Shown: one piece after another, positions 9,361-19,030 of the stretch | How positions within the stretch are numbered: the stretch's first letter is position 1 | Layout: each line of letters starts with the position of its first letter | From: an uncultured Clostridia bacterium | Lineage (GTDB): Bacteria; Bacillota; Clostridia; TANB77; CAG-508 | Length of the DNA: 64,000 nucleotides | NCBI GenBank assembly: GCA_944392485.1 | Contig: CALXWO010000007.1 | Span: 16,843-80,842, forward strand | Direction: 5' to 3' | Program-made: the position numbers and the translations under genes | The notes under the pieces: model-generated | What the model saw: the letters and a program-made list of their open reading frames with translations, nothing else | Told to the model about the DNA's origin: nothing | Databases searched by the model: none

Positions 9361-11334
9361 GAAACTTTCTTTTATTTTTCCTTCTTTATATGCATTTAAT
9401 AAAAGCTTTAAGTCGTTTATTTCTTCTTGTATTTCTTTTCCTATGTCTGTATCTGCTACTCTTTTTCTTTCTGTTGCTTTTGCATTTACCATGATGTCAT
9501 ATTTTATATCTTTTTCTTCTCTAATTGCTTCTGCTTTTGAATCAAAAGGTTCGTTTGCTGCAAGTATTAATCCATAAGAATTATATGTTAATGTATATCC
9601 TGCCCTACCTGTTTGTCCTCTATAGCTTTTTGCAAATCCTCCGTCTATTACCAAAAGCTTACCATTTGCTTTTATTGGACTTTCCCCGTCTTTTTCTTTT
9701 ACTGGTATATGTCCATTTATAATGTGTGAATTGTTTTCATTCAATCCAAATTCTTTTAAAATTTTATTACATATTTCTTCTTTCTCTATTAAAGTAAAAT
9801 ATGGATTTTTATCTTCTTTGTGTGTTTCTTTATCATCTATAAAATATCTTTCAAAAGTTGCTGCTTTATCTTTACCAAATAAAGGAGATTTTGGCCCACA
9901 CCACAAATACCACATTATATCTAAAATATTTGTATCTTTATCTAATTGATCTTTTTCTACATATGCCTTTCTAATTACTTTATCTATATAATTTAAATAT
10001 TCTTTTCCTAGTAAAGTTTTTCCTAAAATATTTATTTTTGCAAATTCGCCATTTTCTTTCATTGGTATACAACCATGAAACAATAAATTAGAATTAAAGC
10101 ACCTATAAATAGAAGATTTTGAATATAAAAATGCAATATGTTTATTTAATGTTTCACTATTTTTAAATGATTCTTCTAATCTATTTATAATTTCGTTTTC
10201 TTCTTTTGTTAATTCATAAGGGTTTTCTGGATTAATTGTTGGAAAATTAGTATCATTTAATTTGTATGTTTTCCCGTCTATTTTTATTGTTCCCTTTTTA
10301 TAATTAATTTTATCTAATAACAATCTATTACCCATCTCATATTCTGGATGTTGCTTTATTAATTGACCTTCTAGTTTAAATTGTATTATAGAAATTGCCT
10401 TGTGTAATTTTGCTATTGATATTTCATCACTACCAATATACTTATTATAGTCATATATTTTAGGCATGAACTTTACACATTCGTCTTTATTATATGTTTC
10501 TAGTGCAAATGTTGTAAGAGGTCTAATATTTATGCCATATCCATCTTCTAATGTAGAAATATTATCATATCTACTACAAATTCTAATTACATTTGCAATA
10601 CAAGCTCTATTCCCACATGCTGCTCCCATCCACAATATATCGTGATTTCCAAGTTCAATATCTAAACTATGGAATTTCATTAATGTTTCCATTACTTGTT
10701 TTGCTTCTGGTCCCCTATCAAATATATCCCCTAATACATGAAGATGGTCTATAGCCATTCTTTTTATTAAATCTGATATTGCAACTATAAACTCATCTGC
10801 TCTGTCTAATTCTATTATAGATTTTATAATTTGCTTATAATATGTTTCTTTATCTGGCCCGCAACCTTGAAGATGTAGTAACTCATCTATTATATAGTCA
10901 AACCCTTTAGGCATTGCTTTTCTTACTTTAGACCTTGTATATTTTGAACTTACCTCTACTGCTACTTCTATTAATCTATACAATGTTATGCTGTACCAAT
11001 CATTTAAATCTTCTAAGTCTTTTACTTCTTTTTTTATGAGAGAAAGCTTTTCTTCTGGATAATAAATAAGTGTAGCTAGTGCACTTCTTTCTTTTTCTGT
11101 TATTCTATTACTAAATATATCTTCTATTTTATTTTTTATAATTCCTGAACCATTATTTAAAATATGTGAAAATGAACCATATTCACCATGTATATCGCTT
11201 AAAAATAATTCTGTTCCTTTTGGCAAATTTAGTATGGCTTGTAAATTTATAATTTCTTCTGATACTTGACCTATATTAGAATATTGCTTGCTTAATATTT
11301 TTAAATGTCTTTTAATGCTTATATTATCTTCCAT
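9358..11334 (-). CDS. fbp: Class III fructose-1,6-bisphosphatase
   Basis: Gluconeogenic enzyme of the Firmicutes-type class III family, hydrolysing fructose 1,6-bisphosphate. The 658-residue length matches the family (about 640-670). The calcineurin-like phosphoesterase fold is marked by LFLSDIHGEYGSF, HVLGDIFDRGPEA, ELGNHDILWMGAA and, near the C-terminus, HIINGHIPVKEKDGESP. These supply the expected metal ligands (Asp, His, Asn). The ATG follows AGAGGT. It is monocistronic and convergent with feoB. Confidence 0.95.
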   Translation of the reverse strand: MEDNISIKRHLKILSKQYSNIGQVSEEIINLQAILNLPKGTELFLSDIHGEYGSFSHILNNGSGIIKNKIEDIFSNRITEKERSALATLIYYPEEKLSLIKKEVKDLEDLNDWYSITLYRLIEVAVEVSSKYTRSKVRKAMPKGFDYIIDELLHLQGCGPDKETYYKQIIKSIIELDRADEFIVAISDLIKRMAIDHLHVLGDIFDRGPEAKQVMETLMKFHSLDIELGNHDILWMGAACGNRACIANVIRICSRYDNISTLEDGYGINIRPLTTFALETYNKDECVKFMPKIYDYNKYIGSDEISIAKLHKAISIIQFKLEGQLIKQHPEYEMGNRLLLDKINYKKGTIKIDGKTYKLNDTNFPTINPENPYELTKEENEIINRLEESFKNSETLNKHIAFLYSKSSIYRCFNSNLLFHGCIPMKENGEFAKINILGKTLLGKEYLNYIDKVIRKAYVEKDQLDKDTNILDIMWYLWCGPKSPLFGKDKAATFERYFIDDKETHKEDKNPYFTLIEKEEICNKILKEFGLNENNSHIINGHIPVKEKDGESPIKANGKLLVIDGGFAKSYRGQTGRAGYTLTYNSYGLILAANEPFDSKAEAIREEKDIKYDIMVNAKATERKRVADTDIGKEIQEEINDLKLLLNAYKEGKIKESF

Positions 11335-11399
11335 TTTTTATACCTCTCTTTTTTGCACACATAAAGTATTTTATCATATTTTTTATATATGTACAATAC

Positions 11400-11435
11400 A
11401 AAAAAATAGAACAAGATTAATTGTTCCATTTTTTT
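11400..11435 (-). terminator. Rho-independent terminator of rimO
   Basis: GGAACAA / TTGTTCT stem with flanking A and T runs just after the rimO stop. Confidence 0.7.
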
Positions 11436-11437
11436 AT

Positions 11438-12748
11438 TTATATAATTTCTCCTATTAAATCATAGTCTTTAGAGCCTGTTATTTTACAATTTACAAATTG
11501 CCCTATTAAATTATCTTTTGTATTTTTTATAATAATTACTCCATCCGTATCAGGTATATCCATATAGCTTCTTCCTATATAATATTTGCCATCAAAGGTT
11601 ATATTTTCTATTAACACCTTATATTCTTTTTGTTCATATGATTTTAGCTTTTTGTTTGAATTTTCTTTTTCTAATTTCATAATTTTATTGTATCTTTTCT
11701 TTTTAGTGTTGTGATGTATTTGATCTTTTAATCTTGCTGCTGGTGTGCCATCTTCCTTTGAATATGTAAATACTCCTAGTTTATCAAAATATCCTTTTTT
11801 TACAAAATTATATAATTCTTCAAAATCCTCTTCTGTTTCTCCTGGAAACCCTACTATTAATGATGTCCTTAAAATTACATTAGGTATTTTGTCTTTTATT
11901 TTTATTATTAAATTTTCTATTTGTTTACCTGTAATTTTTCTGTTCATAACTTTTAAAACTTTATCAGATATATGTTGTATTGGTATGTCAAAATAATTGC
12001 ATATTTTATCATTTTTCTTTACTGTTTCTATTAGTTCGTCTGTTATACTTTCTGGATAAGCATATAAAAATCTTACCCATTTAAATCCTTCAATTCTACA
12101 TATTTTATCTAATAGTTCACTCAGTTTTGGTTTGCCATATATATCTTGGCCATACTTTGTTGTGTCTTGTGCAATTAAAATTATTTCTTCAATTCCCATC
12201 TTGCTTAATTTTTTTGCTTCTTCTAAAATTTCTTCGATTGGCCTACTAATATATGGTCCTCTTATATATGGTATTGCACAATATGTACATTTATTGCTAC
12301 ATCCCTCTGCAATTTTTAAATATGCTGTTTTATTGCCTGTACTAATTACTCTATCCATGTATTCTAAATTATTGCAAATATTTGTATTGTCTTCTTTTTT
12401 TATAAGGTTTAAAATTTTATTCCAAAATTCTTTATATTCGCTTATAGAAATAAATAAATCTACTTCTGGAATTGATTTTTGCAATTCCTCTTTATAACGT
12501 TGTACTAAACATCCCATTACTACTAAGTATTTACATTTACCTATATTTTTATATTCTGCCATTTCTAAAATTGTATTAATTGCTTCTTCTTTAGCAGATT
12601 CAATAAATCCACAAGTGTTAATCACTATTATTTCTGCGTCTTGTACAGTATTTACTATTTCAAATTTATTTTTTTTAAATAAACCTACTGCCATTTCCGT
12701 ATCTATTAAATTTTTAGAACATCCTAGTGATACAAATCCTACTTTCAT
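11438..12748 (-). CDS. rimO: Ribosomal protein S12 methylthiotransferase
   Basis: Radical-SAM enzyme that methylthiolates Asp88 of ribosomal protein S12. The 436 residues comprise an N-terminal UPF0004 domain (FVSLGCSKNLIDTEMAVGLF, with cluster cysteines also in INTCGFIESAKEEAI and VMGCLVQRY). The radical-SAM core has CSNKCTYCAIP (Cx3Cx2C) followed by the family IRGPYISRP. A C-terminal TRAM region follows. The EGCSNKC form and the ITGKQIENLI segment favour RimO over MiaB. It overlaps the rng region by only a short gap, so it is probably co-transcribed with it. Confidence 0.93.
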   Translation of the reverse strand: MKVGFVSLGCSKNLIDTEMAVGLFKKNKFEIVNTVQDAEIIVINTCGFIESAKEEAINTILEMAEYKNIGKCKYLVVMGCLVQRYKEELQKSIPEVDLFISISEYKEFWNKILNLIKKEDNTNICNNLEYMDRVISTGNKTAYLKIAEGCSNKCTYCAIPYIRGPYISRPIEEILEEAKKLSKMGIEEIILIAQDTTKYGQDIYGKPKLSELLDKICRIEGFKWVRFLYAYPESITDELIETVKKNDKICNYFDIPIQHISDKVLKVMNRKITGKQIENLIIKIKDKIPNVILRTSLIVGFPGETEEDFEELYNFVKKGYFDKLGVFTYSKEDGTPAARLKDQIHHNTKKKRYNKIMKLEKENSNKKLKSYEQKEYKVLIENITFDGKYYIGRSYMDIPDTDGVIIIKNTKDNLIGQFVNCKITGSKDYDLIGEII

Positions 12749-12773
12749 AAATTATTACCTCAATTATTATAAT

Positions 12774-13970
12774 TTAATAGTCATCATTATTACACATATT
12801 TTTTCTTGTCATTTCTAATAAATTTAATTTTGTAAACCCTAATATTTGTGATTTTGTTCTATCTTTTTTTAATGCTCTTTGTAATAATTCTACTATTTCA
12901 TTTTTGTTTTTATCTATATGCATATCTATATAATCAATAATTATTATTCCGCCTATATCCCTTAATCTTAATTGTTTTGCTATTTCTACTGTGGCTTCAC
13001 TATTTACTTTAAATACTGTATCTTCTAAACTTTTTTGTCCAACAAACTTTCCAGTATTTACATCTATTGCAGTAAGTGCTTCTGTTTTATCTATTGTTAT
13101 AAAACCTCCGCACTTAAGCCATATTTTTCTGCTGTCTAGCTTTTCTAATTGCTTTTTTAGGTCATACATTTCTAATAAGTTTTTATTTTCTATAAGTTCT
13201 ATTTGTATATTTTCTTGCATATTCATATTTTTTAATATATCACTAACATCCTTGTAAGTTTTTTTATCATTTACTATAACTCTGTTTAAATTTTGATCAA
13301 CTACATCTATTAATGTTCTTCTTAATAATGCTTTATTGTCATATATTAATTTTGGACCGTTTAATTTGTATCCGTCAAAATCTTTTTTTATTTCTTTCCA
13401 TTTTTTTAATAATATATCTAAATCTTCTTTTATGAATTGCTCATCTATATGGTTTGCTGAAGTTCTTATTATTGCTCCAGTATTTTGAGGAAGTATTTTT
13501 TTTACAATATCTTTTAATCTTTCTTTTTCTTTCTCGTCCTCTATTTTTTGTGAAATTGTAATAAAATTACTATTTGGCATAAAAACTATAAATCTGCCAG
13601 GTAAATTTATATGGGTTGATACTCTAGCTCCTTTTTTTTCTGTTCCATCTCTTTTTACTTGCACTAATATTTTCATGTTTTGTTTTATTATATCTTTTAT
13701 TTTGTAATTATCTAAATTTATTGTTTCCTCTTTTGCTTCATCATGCTTTGGTAATAAGTCTTTTAACCTAATAAAAGTATTCCTTTTTTCTCCTATATCA
13801 ATAAATGCAGATCTCATACCTTCTAAAATATTTGCTACTTTGCCACAATATATATTTCCTTCTATTCTTTGCCTATCTTGATGTTCTTCGTGTTTTTCGA
13901 CTAAAATTCCATTTTCTACTAGCATAATACTTTTTTTGTTTTCTTCTTTGTTTATTATTATTTCTAACAC
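12774..13970 (-). CDS. rng: Ribonuclease G/E family endoribonuclease
   Basis: Single-strand-specific endoribonuclease of rRNA maturation and mRNA decay. The 398-residue protein has the S1 domain (IYCGKVANILEGMRSAFIDIG), then the 5'-sensor region. The DNase-I-like catalytic domain has its aspartates in TAIDVNTGKFVG and GGIIIIDYIDMH. The family's LxEMTRK ending is reached, but the chain stops at EMTRKNMCNNDDY. The zinc-link CPxCxGxG that normally follows for oligomerisation is absent. Whether this is a lineage trait or a truncation cannot be told here. It is followed closely by rimO and preceded by pth. Confidence 0.9.
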   Translation of the reverse strand: MLEIIINKEENKKSIMLVENGILVEKHEEHQDRQRIEGNIYCGKVANILEGMRSAFIDIGEKRNTFIRLKDLLPKHDEAKEETINLDNYKIKDIIKQNMKILVQVKRDGTEKKGARVSTHINLPGRFIVFMPNSNFITISQKIEDEKEKERLKDIVKKILPQNTGAIIRTSANHIDEQFIKEDLDILLKKWKEIKKDFDGYKLNGPKLIYDNKALLRRTLIDVVDQNLNRVIVNDKKTYKDVSDILKNMNMQENIQIELIENKNLLEMYDLKKQLEKLDSRKIWLKCGGFITIDKTEALTAIDVNTGKFVGQKSLEDTVFKVNSEATVEIAKQLRLRDIGGIIIIDYIDMHIDKNKNEIVELLQRALKKDRTKSQILGFTKLNLLEMTRKNMCNNDDY

Positions 13971-13982
13971 TTAAATTCTCCT

Positions 13983-14540
13983 TTAATTAAATTTATTCAT
14001 TGCTGAATCTATTCCATTTTCTAAAATCTCCATAATACTGTCAGATGCTAATTTTATGCTTTCGTTTAACTTAATTTGTTCTTTTTGAGGTATGCTTTTT
14101 ATAACATAATCTATTATATCTTCTTTATTTGCAGGTTTTCCTATTCCCACTCTAACTCTAATAAAATCTTCTGTATTTAAATTTTCCACTACTGATTTCA
14201 TTCCATTATGAGTACCTGCTCCACCTTTTGCTTTTAATCTTATAACACCCACATCTAAATCCATATCATCATAAACTACTATAATTGATTTGTTTGAAAT
14301 TTTATAAAATTTTTTAAATTTTATAATGCTTTCTCCACTTAAATTCATATATGTTTGTGGTTTTACTAAAATGACTTTCTTTTCTTTTATTTCTCCAATA
14401 CCGTAAAGAGCATTAAATTTGGATTTTGATATCTTTATGCCATTTTTATTTGCTAATTCATTTAATACATCAAATCCCATATTATGCCTTGTGTTTGAAT
14501 ATTTTTCTTCTGGATTTCCTAACCCTATAATTAAATACAT
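13983..14540 (-). CDS. pth: Peptidyl-tRNA hydrolase
   Basis: Releases tRNA from peptidyl-tRNA dropped by ribosomes. At 185 residues it is normal for the family. The N-terminal signature GLGNPEEKYSNTRHNMGF contains the catalytic His. VKPQTYMNLSGES, VVYDDMDLDVG and KGGAGTHNGMKS (second conserved His/Asn block) follow. It lies 12 bases upstream of rng in the same direction. In a genome that may stall or shift at CGG this enzyme could matter, but that is inference only. Confidence 0.96.
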   Translation of the reverse strand: MYLIIGLGNPEEKYSNTRHNMGFDVLNELANKNGIKISKSKFNALYGIGEIKEKKVILVKPQTYMNLSGESIIKFKKFYKISNKSIIVVYDDMDLDVGVIRLKAKGGAGTHNGMKSVVENLNTEDFIRVRVGIGKPANKEDIIDYVIKSIPQKEQIKLNESIKLASDSIMEILENGIDSAMNKFN

Positions 14541-14551
14541 TTTTTTACCTC

Positions 14552-15380
14552 TTATAACTCTACAAATTTATAATCTCTTTTTGGTAAAGCTGGTGTTATT
14601 TCACCGTTTTCAACAGCTTTTAAAATCAATTTTACTTTTGGCAAAATACTATTAGTTTCATTTTTAACAAAGCTTAATAGATATGGTTTTAAATCGTCAG
14701 GAGTTAATTCATATAAATCTAGTATTTCTGCTACAACTCTATACATATCAGAACATCTTTTTACGTTTGGTGTTGTCATTATACTTCCTTTTCTATTCCT
14801 ATAATATTTAAAAATTGGAAATTCACCATATCCTAAAGTTTTTGCTAAAATAACTGCTTTCATTGAATAAATCATATCTTCATAATAAATATTTTCTTTA
14901 AATTTTATATTATTGGCTTTTAAAAATTCTCTATTCCAACATTTACTTGGAACAGAAAATGTAGAATCACAAGTAATTCTTGCTTTTTTTGTAGAATTTT
15001 CTTTATTTGAAAGTCTTAGTTTACCTGGTCCTCCCACATCTTGAAATCCTAAAAATACAATATCATATTTTTTATTACCTATTAGTTTATCAATTTTTGT
15101 CAAAACAGTTTTATCATATAGTGTATCATCTCCATCTAAATGTACTATATATTCTCCTATTGCATTTTCAATACCTATATTTCTTACCGCTCCTAATCCT
15201 ACATTTTTTTTATTGTCAATTATTTTAATATTATTAAATTGCTTTATTTTAGCTAAAGTATTGTCTGTTGAACAGTCATTTATTACTATCAATTCGTAAT
15301 CTTTAAAATCTTGCTGTAGAACACCCTTTATTGCTCTTTCTATATATATATGCACTAATAATTATGGTAAATCTTGGCAA
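14552..15380 (-). CDS. Family 2 glycosyltransferase with a (TA)5 frame break
   Basis: GT-A fold sugar transferase, probably for a surface polysaccharide or teichoic acid. Behind GAGGTGAT a TTG start at 15380 begins MPRFTIIISAY, the expected first strand. The frame is then broken in a (TA)5 tract at 15341-15350. The remaining 268 residues resume with YIERAIKGVL, LIVINDCSTDNT (nucleotide-binding Asp), GAVRNIGIENA and the HLDGDDTLY DxD-like motif. Adding one TA unit (or removing two) restores one frame. The visible GTG start at 15355 lacks a binding site. Phase variation, mutation or an assembly slip are all possible. Confidence 0.7.
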
Positions 15381-15472
15381 TATATATCACCTCACAAAGT
15401 AGTTTCCAAATATAATTCTTGAAAACTTTTATAATTATAGCATATTTCCTAATTTTTTACAATCAATTAGTC

Positions 15473-15501
15473 AAAAAAAAAGCCCTGCTGGGCTTTTTTA
15501 T
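15473..15501 (-). terminator. Rho-independent terminator of divIVA
   Basis: AAAAAAGCCC TGCT GGGCTTTTTT, a compact perfect hairpin with a T-run, directly after divIVA. Confidence 0.9.
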
Positions 15502-15504
15502 ATT

Positions 15505-15954
15505 TTAGTCTTCTTTTAAATCTTTTAATAGTTCTAATTGAGAAATTAACAATGATTCCATTTTTGCTTTGTATACATCAAATTTCTTTTTTAATTCTTC
15601 TAATTCTTTTTCTTTTAAAACTATTTGTGCATTAAGTTCTTCTACAGAATTTTTTGCAGAAAATTCTGCATCTTTTATTATTTGTTCTGCTTGTTGTTTT
15701 GCAACTGCTGTAATTTCGTCTGCAGTTTTTTGTGCCATAACCAAAGTATTTTGTAATGTGTTTTCTATATTTTTGTATTTTCCAACATCACTGTCTAGTT
15801 CTTCTCTTTTTGACTTTAACTCTGCATTTTCTTTATATAATTTTCCATATTCTAATGTTAATTCGTCTAAAAAATCATCTACTTCGTCAACATTATATCC
15901 ATTCATCATTTGCTTTCCAAATCTTTTATTTTCTATGTCTAATGGTGTTAGCAT
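15505..15954 (-). CDS. divIVA: DivIVA-domain cell-division/pole protein
   Basis: Coiled-coil membrane-curvature sensor that organises septum and pole placement, and chromosome anchoring in sporulation. The 149 residues open with MLTPLDIENKRFGKQMMNGY and VDEVDDFLDELTLEY, the DivIVA membrane-binding domain. Long heptad-rich coiled coils follow. A GGAGGA site precedes the ATG. sepF lies just upstream in the same direction but has its own terminator between. The pairing with sepF is the normal Firmicutes division neighbourhood. Confidence 0.92.
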   Translation of the reverse strand: MLTPLDIENKRFGKQMMNGYNVDEVDDFLDELTLEYGKLYKENAELKSKREELDSDVGKYKNIENTLQNTLVMAQKTADEITAVAKQQAEQIIKDAEFSAKNSVEELNAQIVLKEKELEELKKKFDVYKAKMESLLISQLELLKDLKED

Positions 15955-15983
15955 ATTTGTTCCTCCTTTATATTTATGTAATA

Positions 15984-16012
15984 AAAGGGCATGTTAAATG
16001 CCCTATTTTTTA
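15984..16012 (-). terminator. Rho-independent terminator of sepF
   Basis: AGGGCAT TTAAC ATGCCCT stem with T-rich 3' side between sepF and divIVA. Confidence 0.8.
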
Positions 16013-16018
16013 GAATTA

Positions 16019-16513
16019 TTAATTATTATTATTGTTTTTTAGCCATGAAACTGAAAGTTTGCTTTTTATTTCTTCTCTGGCCAAATCACTTGCTATTTCA
16101 TAATTAACAGGTGCAATTAAAAATATAGCATTTGAAACTTTTTGTATATGACCATCTAAAGCATATACTCCTCCGCTTATAAAATCAACTATTCTTCTTG
16201 CAACATCTTTATTTACATATTCTAAGTTTACAATTACAGATTTTCTTTCTTTTAAATAATTGCATATTTCTTCTGATTGTTCAAAAGATGTTGGTTGTGT
16301 AATAACCATTTTTACTTGTTGTGGTTGTGGTATGTTTACTACTTTACCAATTTTATTTCCGAAAAAGCTCCTTTTTTCTGGTTCTTCTTCTTCTACATCT
16401 TTATCATAATTATATGAATACATATTTTCATTTTCGTTTTCTGCTAAGTCTTCTTCATTCCCTGTTTCTATGCCTAAAAAATCATATACTTTGTTCATTA
16501 TTGCTCCTGCCAT
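16019..16513 (-). CDS. sepF: Cell division protein SepF
   Basis: FtsZ-binding membrane anchor that bundles FtsZ filaments at the septum. The 164-residue protein starts with an amphipathic helix (NKVYDFLGI, residues 7-15), then an acidic Asn/Glu/Tyr linker. The SepF core (about residues 70-155) contains PTSFEQSEEICNYLKERKSV, VNLEYVNKDVARRIVDFISG and NAIFLIAP. An AGGAGG site lies before ATG 16513. The HlyD-like gene upstream and divIVA downstream form a division cluster. Confidence 0.94.
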   Translation of the reverse strand: MAGAIMNKVYDFLGIETGNEEDLAENENENMYSYNYDKDVEEEEPEKRSFFGNKIGKVVNIPQPQQVKMVITQPTSFEQSEEICNYLKERKSVIVNLEYVNKDVARRIVDFISGGVYALDGHIQKVSNAIFLIAPVNYEIASDLAREEIKSKLSVSWLKNNNNN

Positions 16514-16637
16514 TTAAAAACCTCCTAAATTTCTCCTTCGTATTTACTAGTAATAGTATCCAACTTTTTTTATTTCTTGTCAATAGTTTTTATGCTTGTA
16601 ATAAAACTTTAATATCTCTGTAATATTTTTGTAATAT

Positions 16638-17889
16638 TTACTGCATGCTAGGATTTAAAATAATTTCATCATAAATTGATATTTTTTTCATTGTTCTAAT
16701 CTCATTAGTTGTATATCCAAGATTTTTTAATTCTTCGTTATCGTAATTAGTAACTATACAAAAATTGTCATTTTCTTTTAATACTTTTACTAATATCTTA
16801 TCTTGATATCCGGCTCTATTTCTTACAACATAACTTAATCCATTATGATAAATAATAGCTCCTTTTGGTACTTTTAGTCCTTCGTACTTCCACCAAATTA
16901 TATCAAAAGAAATCTTTCTATAATCAATTAATTTTTCAACACAATCATTTATTTTAAATATAATTAGTATAGATTTATCATCTTGTTCTTTTAATTGTTC
17001 TATTGTTCCTGTTATTTCATCTTGTGTTGATAACCTTAATGTAACTTTATCATTTACCTTTGCTTCTTTTGCATTATCAGATTCAACAATTGTTGCAATA
17101 TAACACTCATAATTATTTATTATTTTACCTTGCTCTGTGCTTGTTGATATTATTTGTCCTGTTTCTATATCTAATTCTTTTAAAAACTTTCTATCTATTT
17201 TATCTAAACTGTCTATAGTTAATGATTCTTCTAATCCATCAACTCTATATGATACAACTCCAGACATTGGTGCAGTAACATACTCTGACCCTTCTGTTAA
17301 TTTTTTTTGATATGATTCTCTTTCTTTTATTAAATTGTTTATATATGTACCTGCATTACTTAAATCTCCTGAAATTTCAGCTTTTTTTGTTATATATGTA
17401 TTTATATCTTTTTTATATTCTGAAATTTCTTGAAAATTATTTTTTGACTTTAATCCGTCAATTTTATTGTCTATTTGTTCGTCAATTGCTTGTATATCTC
17501 TTGGAAATAAATTTGTGTTTCCTTGAACAGCTTCTTGTATCTTTTGATTTAATTCATTTATTTTTGAATTTAATTCATCTTCGTTTTCACTTTTATATCT
17601 AAATATCTGGTCACCTTTCGAAATTCTTTCTCCTTCTGATTTTATTTTAACCATGCCATTTTGAGTTTTATTTCCTTTTGCCACTTTTTCATCTCTTATA
17701 ACATATCCGTACGCAATCTTCTTCTTCTGAAATTGTATCTTGTTCTATCATTACCATGTCTGTTGGTATAATTGCCAAATCAATTATTTTACACATTCCA
17801 TAAATTGCTAGTGCTAAAGCAAATACTAAAATTAATATATTTATAATCTTTTTATTTAGCATGTTTTTCTTTTTATTACTTTTTGCCAC
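16638..17889 (-). CDS. HlyD-family membrane-fusion adaptor with one CGG +1 recoding site
   Basis: A 416-residue protein if the C of CGG at 17709 is skipped. The GTG start at 17889 follows GGAGGG. An N-terminal membrane anchor (residues about 15-34) is followed by DCV-G-YVIRDEKVAK, where the G is codon 61 at the recoding site. The beta-barrel/lipoyl region has GDQIFRYKSE. A long helical hairpin (residues 75-170) and a second beta-barrel with YVTAPMSGVVSYRVDG follow. Zero-frame reading stops six codons after CGG, leaving only the anchor. The HlyD-like plus sepF association is common in Clostridia, and its export partner is unknown. Confidence 0.85.
17707..17709 (-). other. CGG +1 recoding site in the HlyD-like gene
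   Basis: Minus-strand zero frame TGC GTA CGG ATA TGT. The continuing frame is TGC GTA (C) GGA TAT GTT ATA AGA, giving VGYVIR. Confidence 0.82.
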
Positions 17890-17916
17890 TTAATAGCCCT
17901 CCTAAATAATACCAAA

Positions 17917-18834
17917 CTATATATAACTTAATATTATTTGCAAATTTTCCTCTTTTGTTTTTTCTCCATCTATCCATATAATATCTTTGTTTTTTCTAAA
18001 CCAAGTTAACTGTCTTTTTGCATATCTCCTTGTTTCCATTTTTATTTTTTCTATCATTAATTCTTTATTAATGTTTCCGTTTAAAAATTCAACAACTTCT
18101 TTGTACCCTAATCCCTGCATTGCTGTAGGAAATGTTTTATATTTTTTTATTATATCTGCTACTTCTTCAATAAGTCCATTTTTTATCATTTGATCTACTC
18201 TTTTATTAATTCTTTCGTATAAAAGCTCTCTTTTCATATTTATTGTAAAAACTATATAATTATATTTTATTTCTCCTTTTTTAGATTCTATTTCTTGTTG
18301 CGTTTTTGTTTTACCTGTAGTATGGTAAATTTCTAATATTCTTATAATTCTTTTTTTATCATTTTTGCTTATTTTTTTTGTTGCTTCTGGGTCGATTTTT
18401 AATGCTTCATTATAAAGTTTTTCTAACTCTCCATCATCCGCTATTTTGTTTAATTTATCTCTATACTTTTGGTCTATCTTTTCTTCCTGAAAATTTATTC
18501 CATATATTAAAGAATTAATATACAACCCTGTTCCTCCACATATTATTGGAGTTTTTCCTTCTTTTATAATTTTTTCAATATAATTTTCCGCATCTTTTTT
18601 AAAATCAGATACACTATATCTTTTATCTGGCTCTATAATATCTAACATATAATGCCTAATTCCTTGCATTTCATCTTCTGAAATTTTTGCTGTTCCTATG
18701 TTCATATTTTTATATATTTGCATAGAATCTGCAGATATTATTTCTCCATTTATTTTTTTTGCAAGTTCAACTGCAAGAGCAGATTTACCAGATGCTGTTG
18801 GACCTGCAATTACTACTACTTTTGGTTTGTTCAT
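17917..18834 (-). CDS. miaA: tRNA dimethylallyltransferase
   Basis: Adds the isopentenyl group to A37 of tRNAs reading UNN codons, affecting reading-frame maintenance. The 305-residue protein has the P-loop GPTASGKS at residues 10-17. The family blocks EIISADSMQIYKNMNIGTAK, GGTGLYINSLIYG and TAMQGLGYKEVVEFLNG follow, with TRRYAKRQLTWFRK near the end (tRNA/dimethylallyl diphosphate binding). The normal length and unbroken frame leave little doubt. It sits between mutL (through a repeat element) and the HlyD-like gene. Confidence 0.96.
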   Translation of the reverse strand: MNKPKVVVIAGPTASGKSALAVELAKKINGEIISADSMQIYKNMNIGTAKISEDEMQGIRHYMLDIIEPDKRYSVSDFKKDAENYIEKIIKEGKTPIICGGTGLYINSLIYGINFQEEKIDQKYRDKLNKIADDGELEKLYNEALKIDPEATKKISKNDKKRIIRILEIYHTTGKTKTQQEIESKKGEIKYNYIVFTINMKRELLYERINKRVDQMIKNGLIEEVADIIKKYKTFPTAMQGLGYKEVVEFLNGNINKELMIEKIKMETRRYAKRQLTWFRKNKDIIWIDGEKTKEENLQIILSYI

Positions 18835-18858
18835 TTTATTATTCCTTTATTTATACAT

Positions 18859-19030
18859 TAAATTGTAATTTGTATGAATAAATTCATACAAATTACAGTT
18901 AAAAGTTAAGAGTGAAGAGTTAAAAGTAATTGTTGATTTTTTGTTGGAACCAACAAAAAATCTTCATTTACTATTCACTTTTCACTTTTAGTTTTTCACT
19001 ATTGTAATTTGCAAAGCAAATTACAATTTA
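18859..19030. repeat. Palindromic repeat element, family B copy 1
   Basis: About 170 bp with ends AAATTGTAATTTG / CAAATTACAATTTA. The inner arms are TTAAAAGTTAAGAGTGAAG and TTCACTTTTCACTTTTAG, and the core hairpin is built on GTTGGAACCAAC. The element's terminal TAA is exactly the mutL stop codon. Related copies lie at 22117-22252, 32450-32694 and 47288-47459. Confidence 0.85.
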
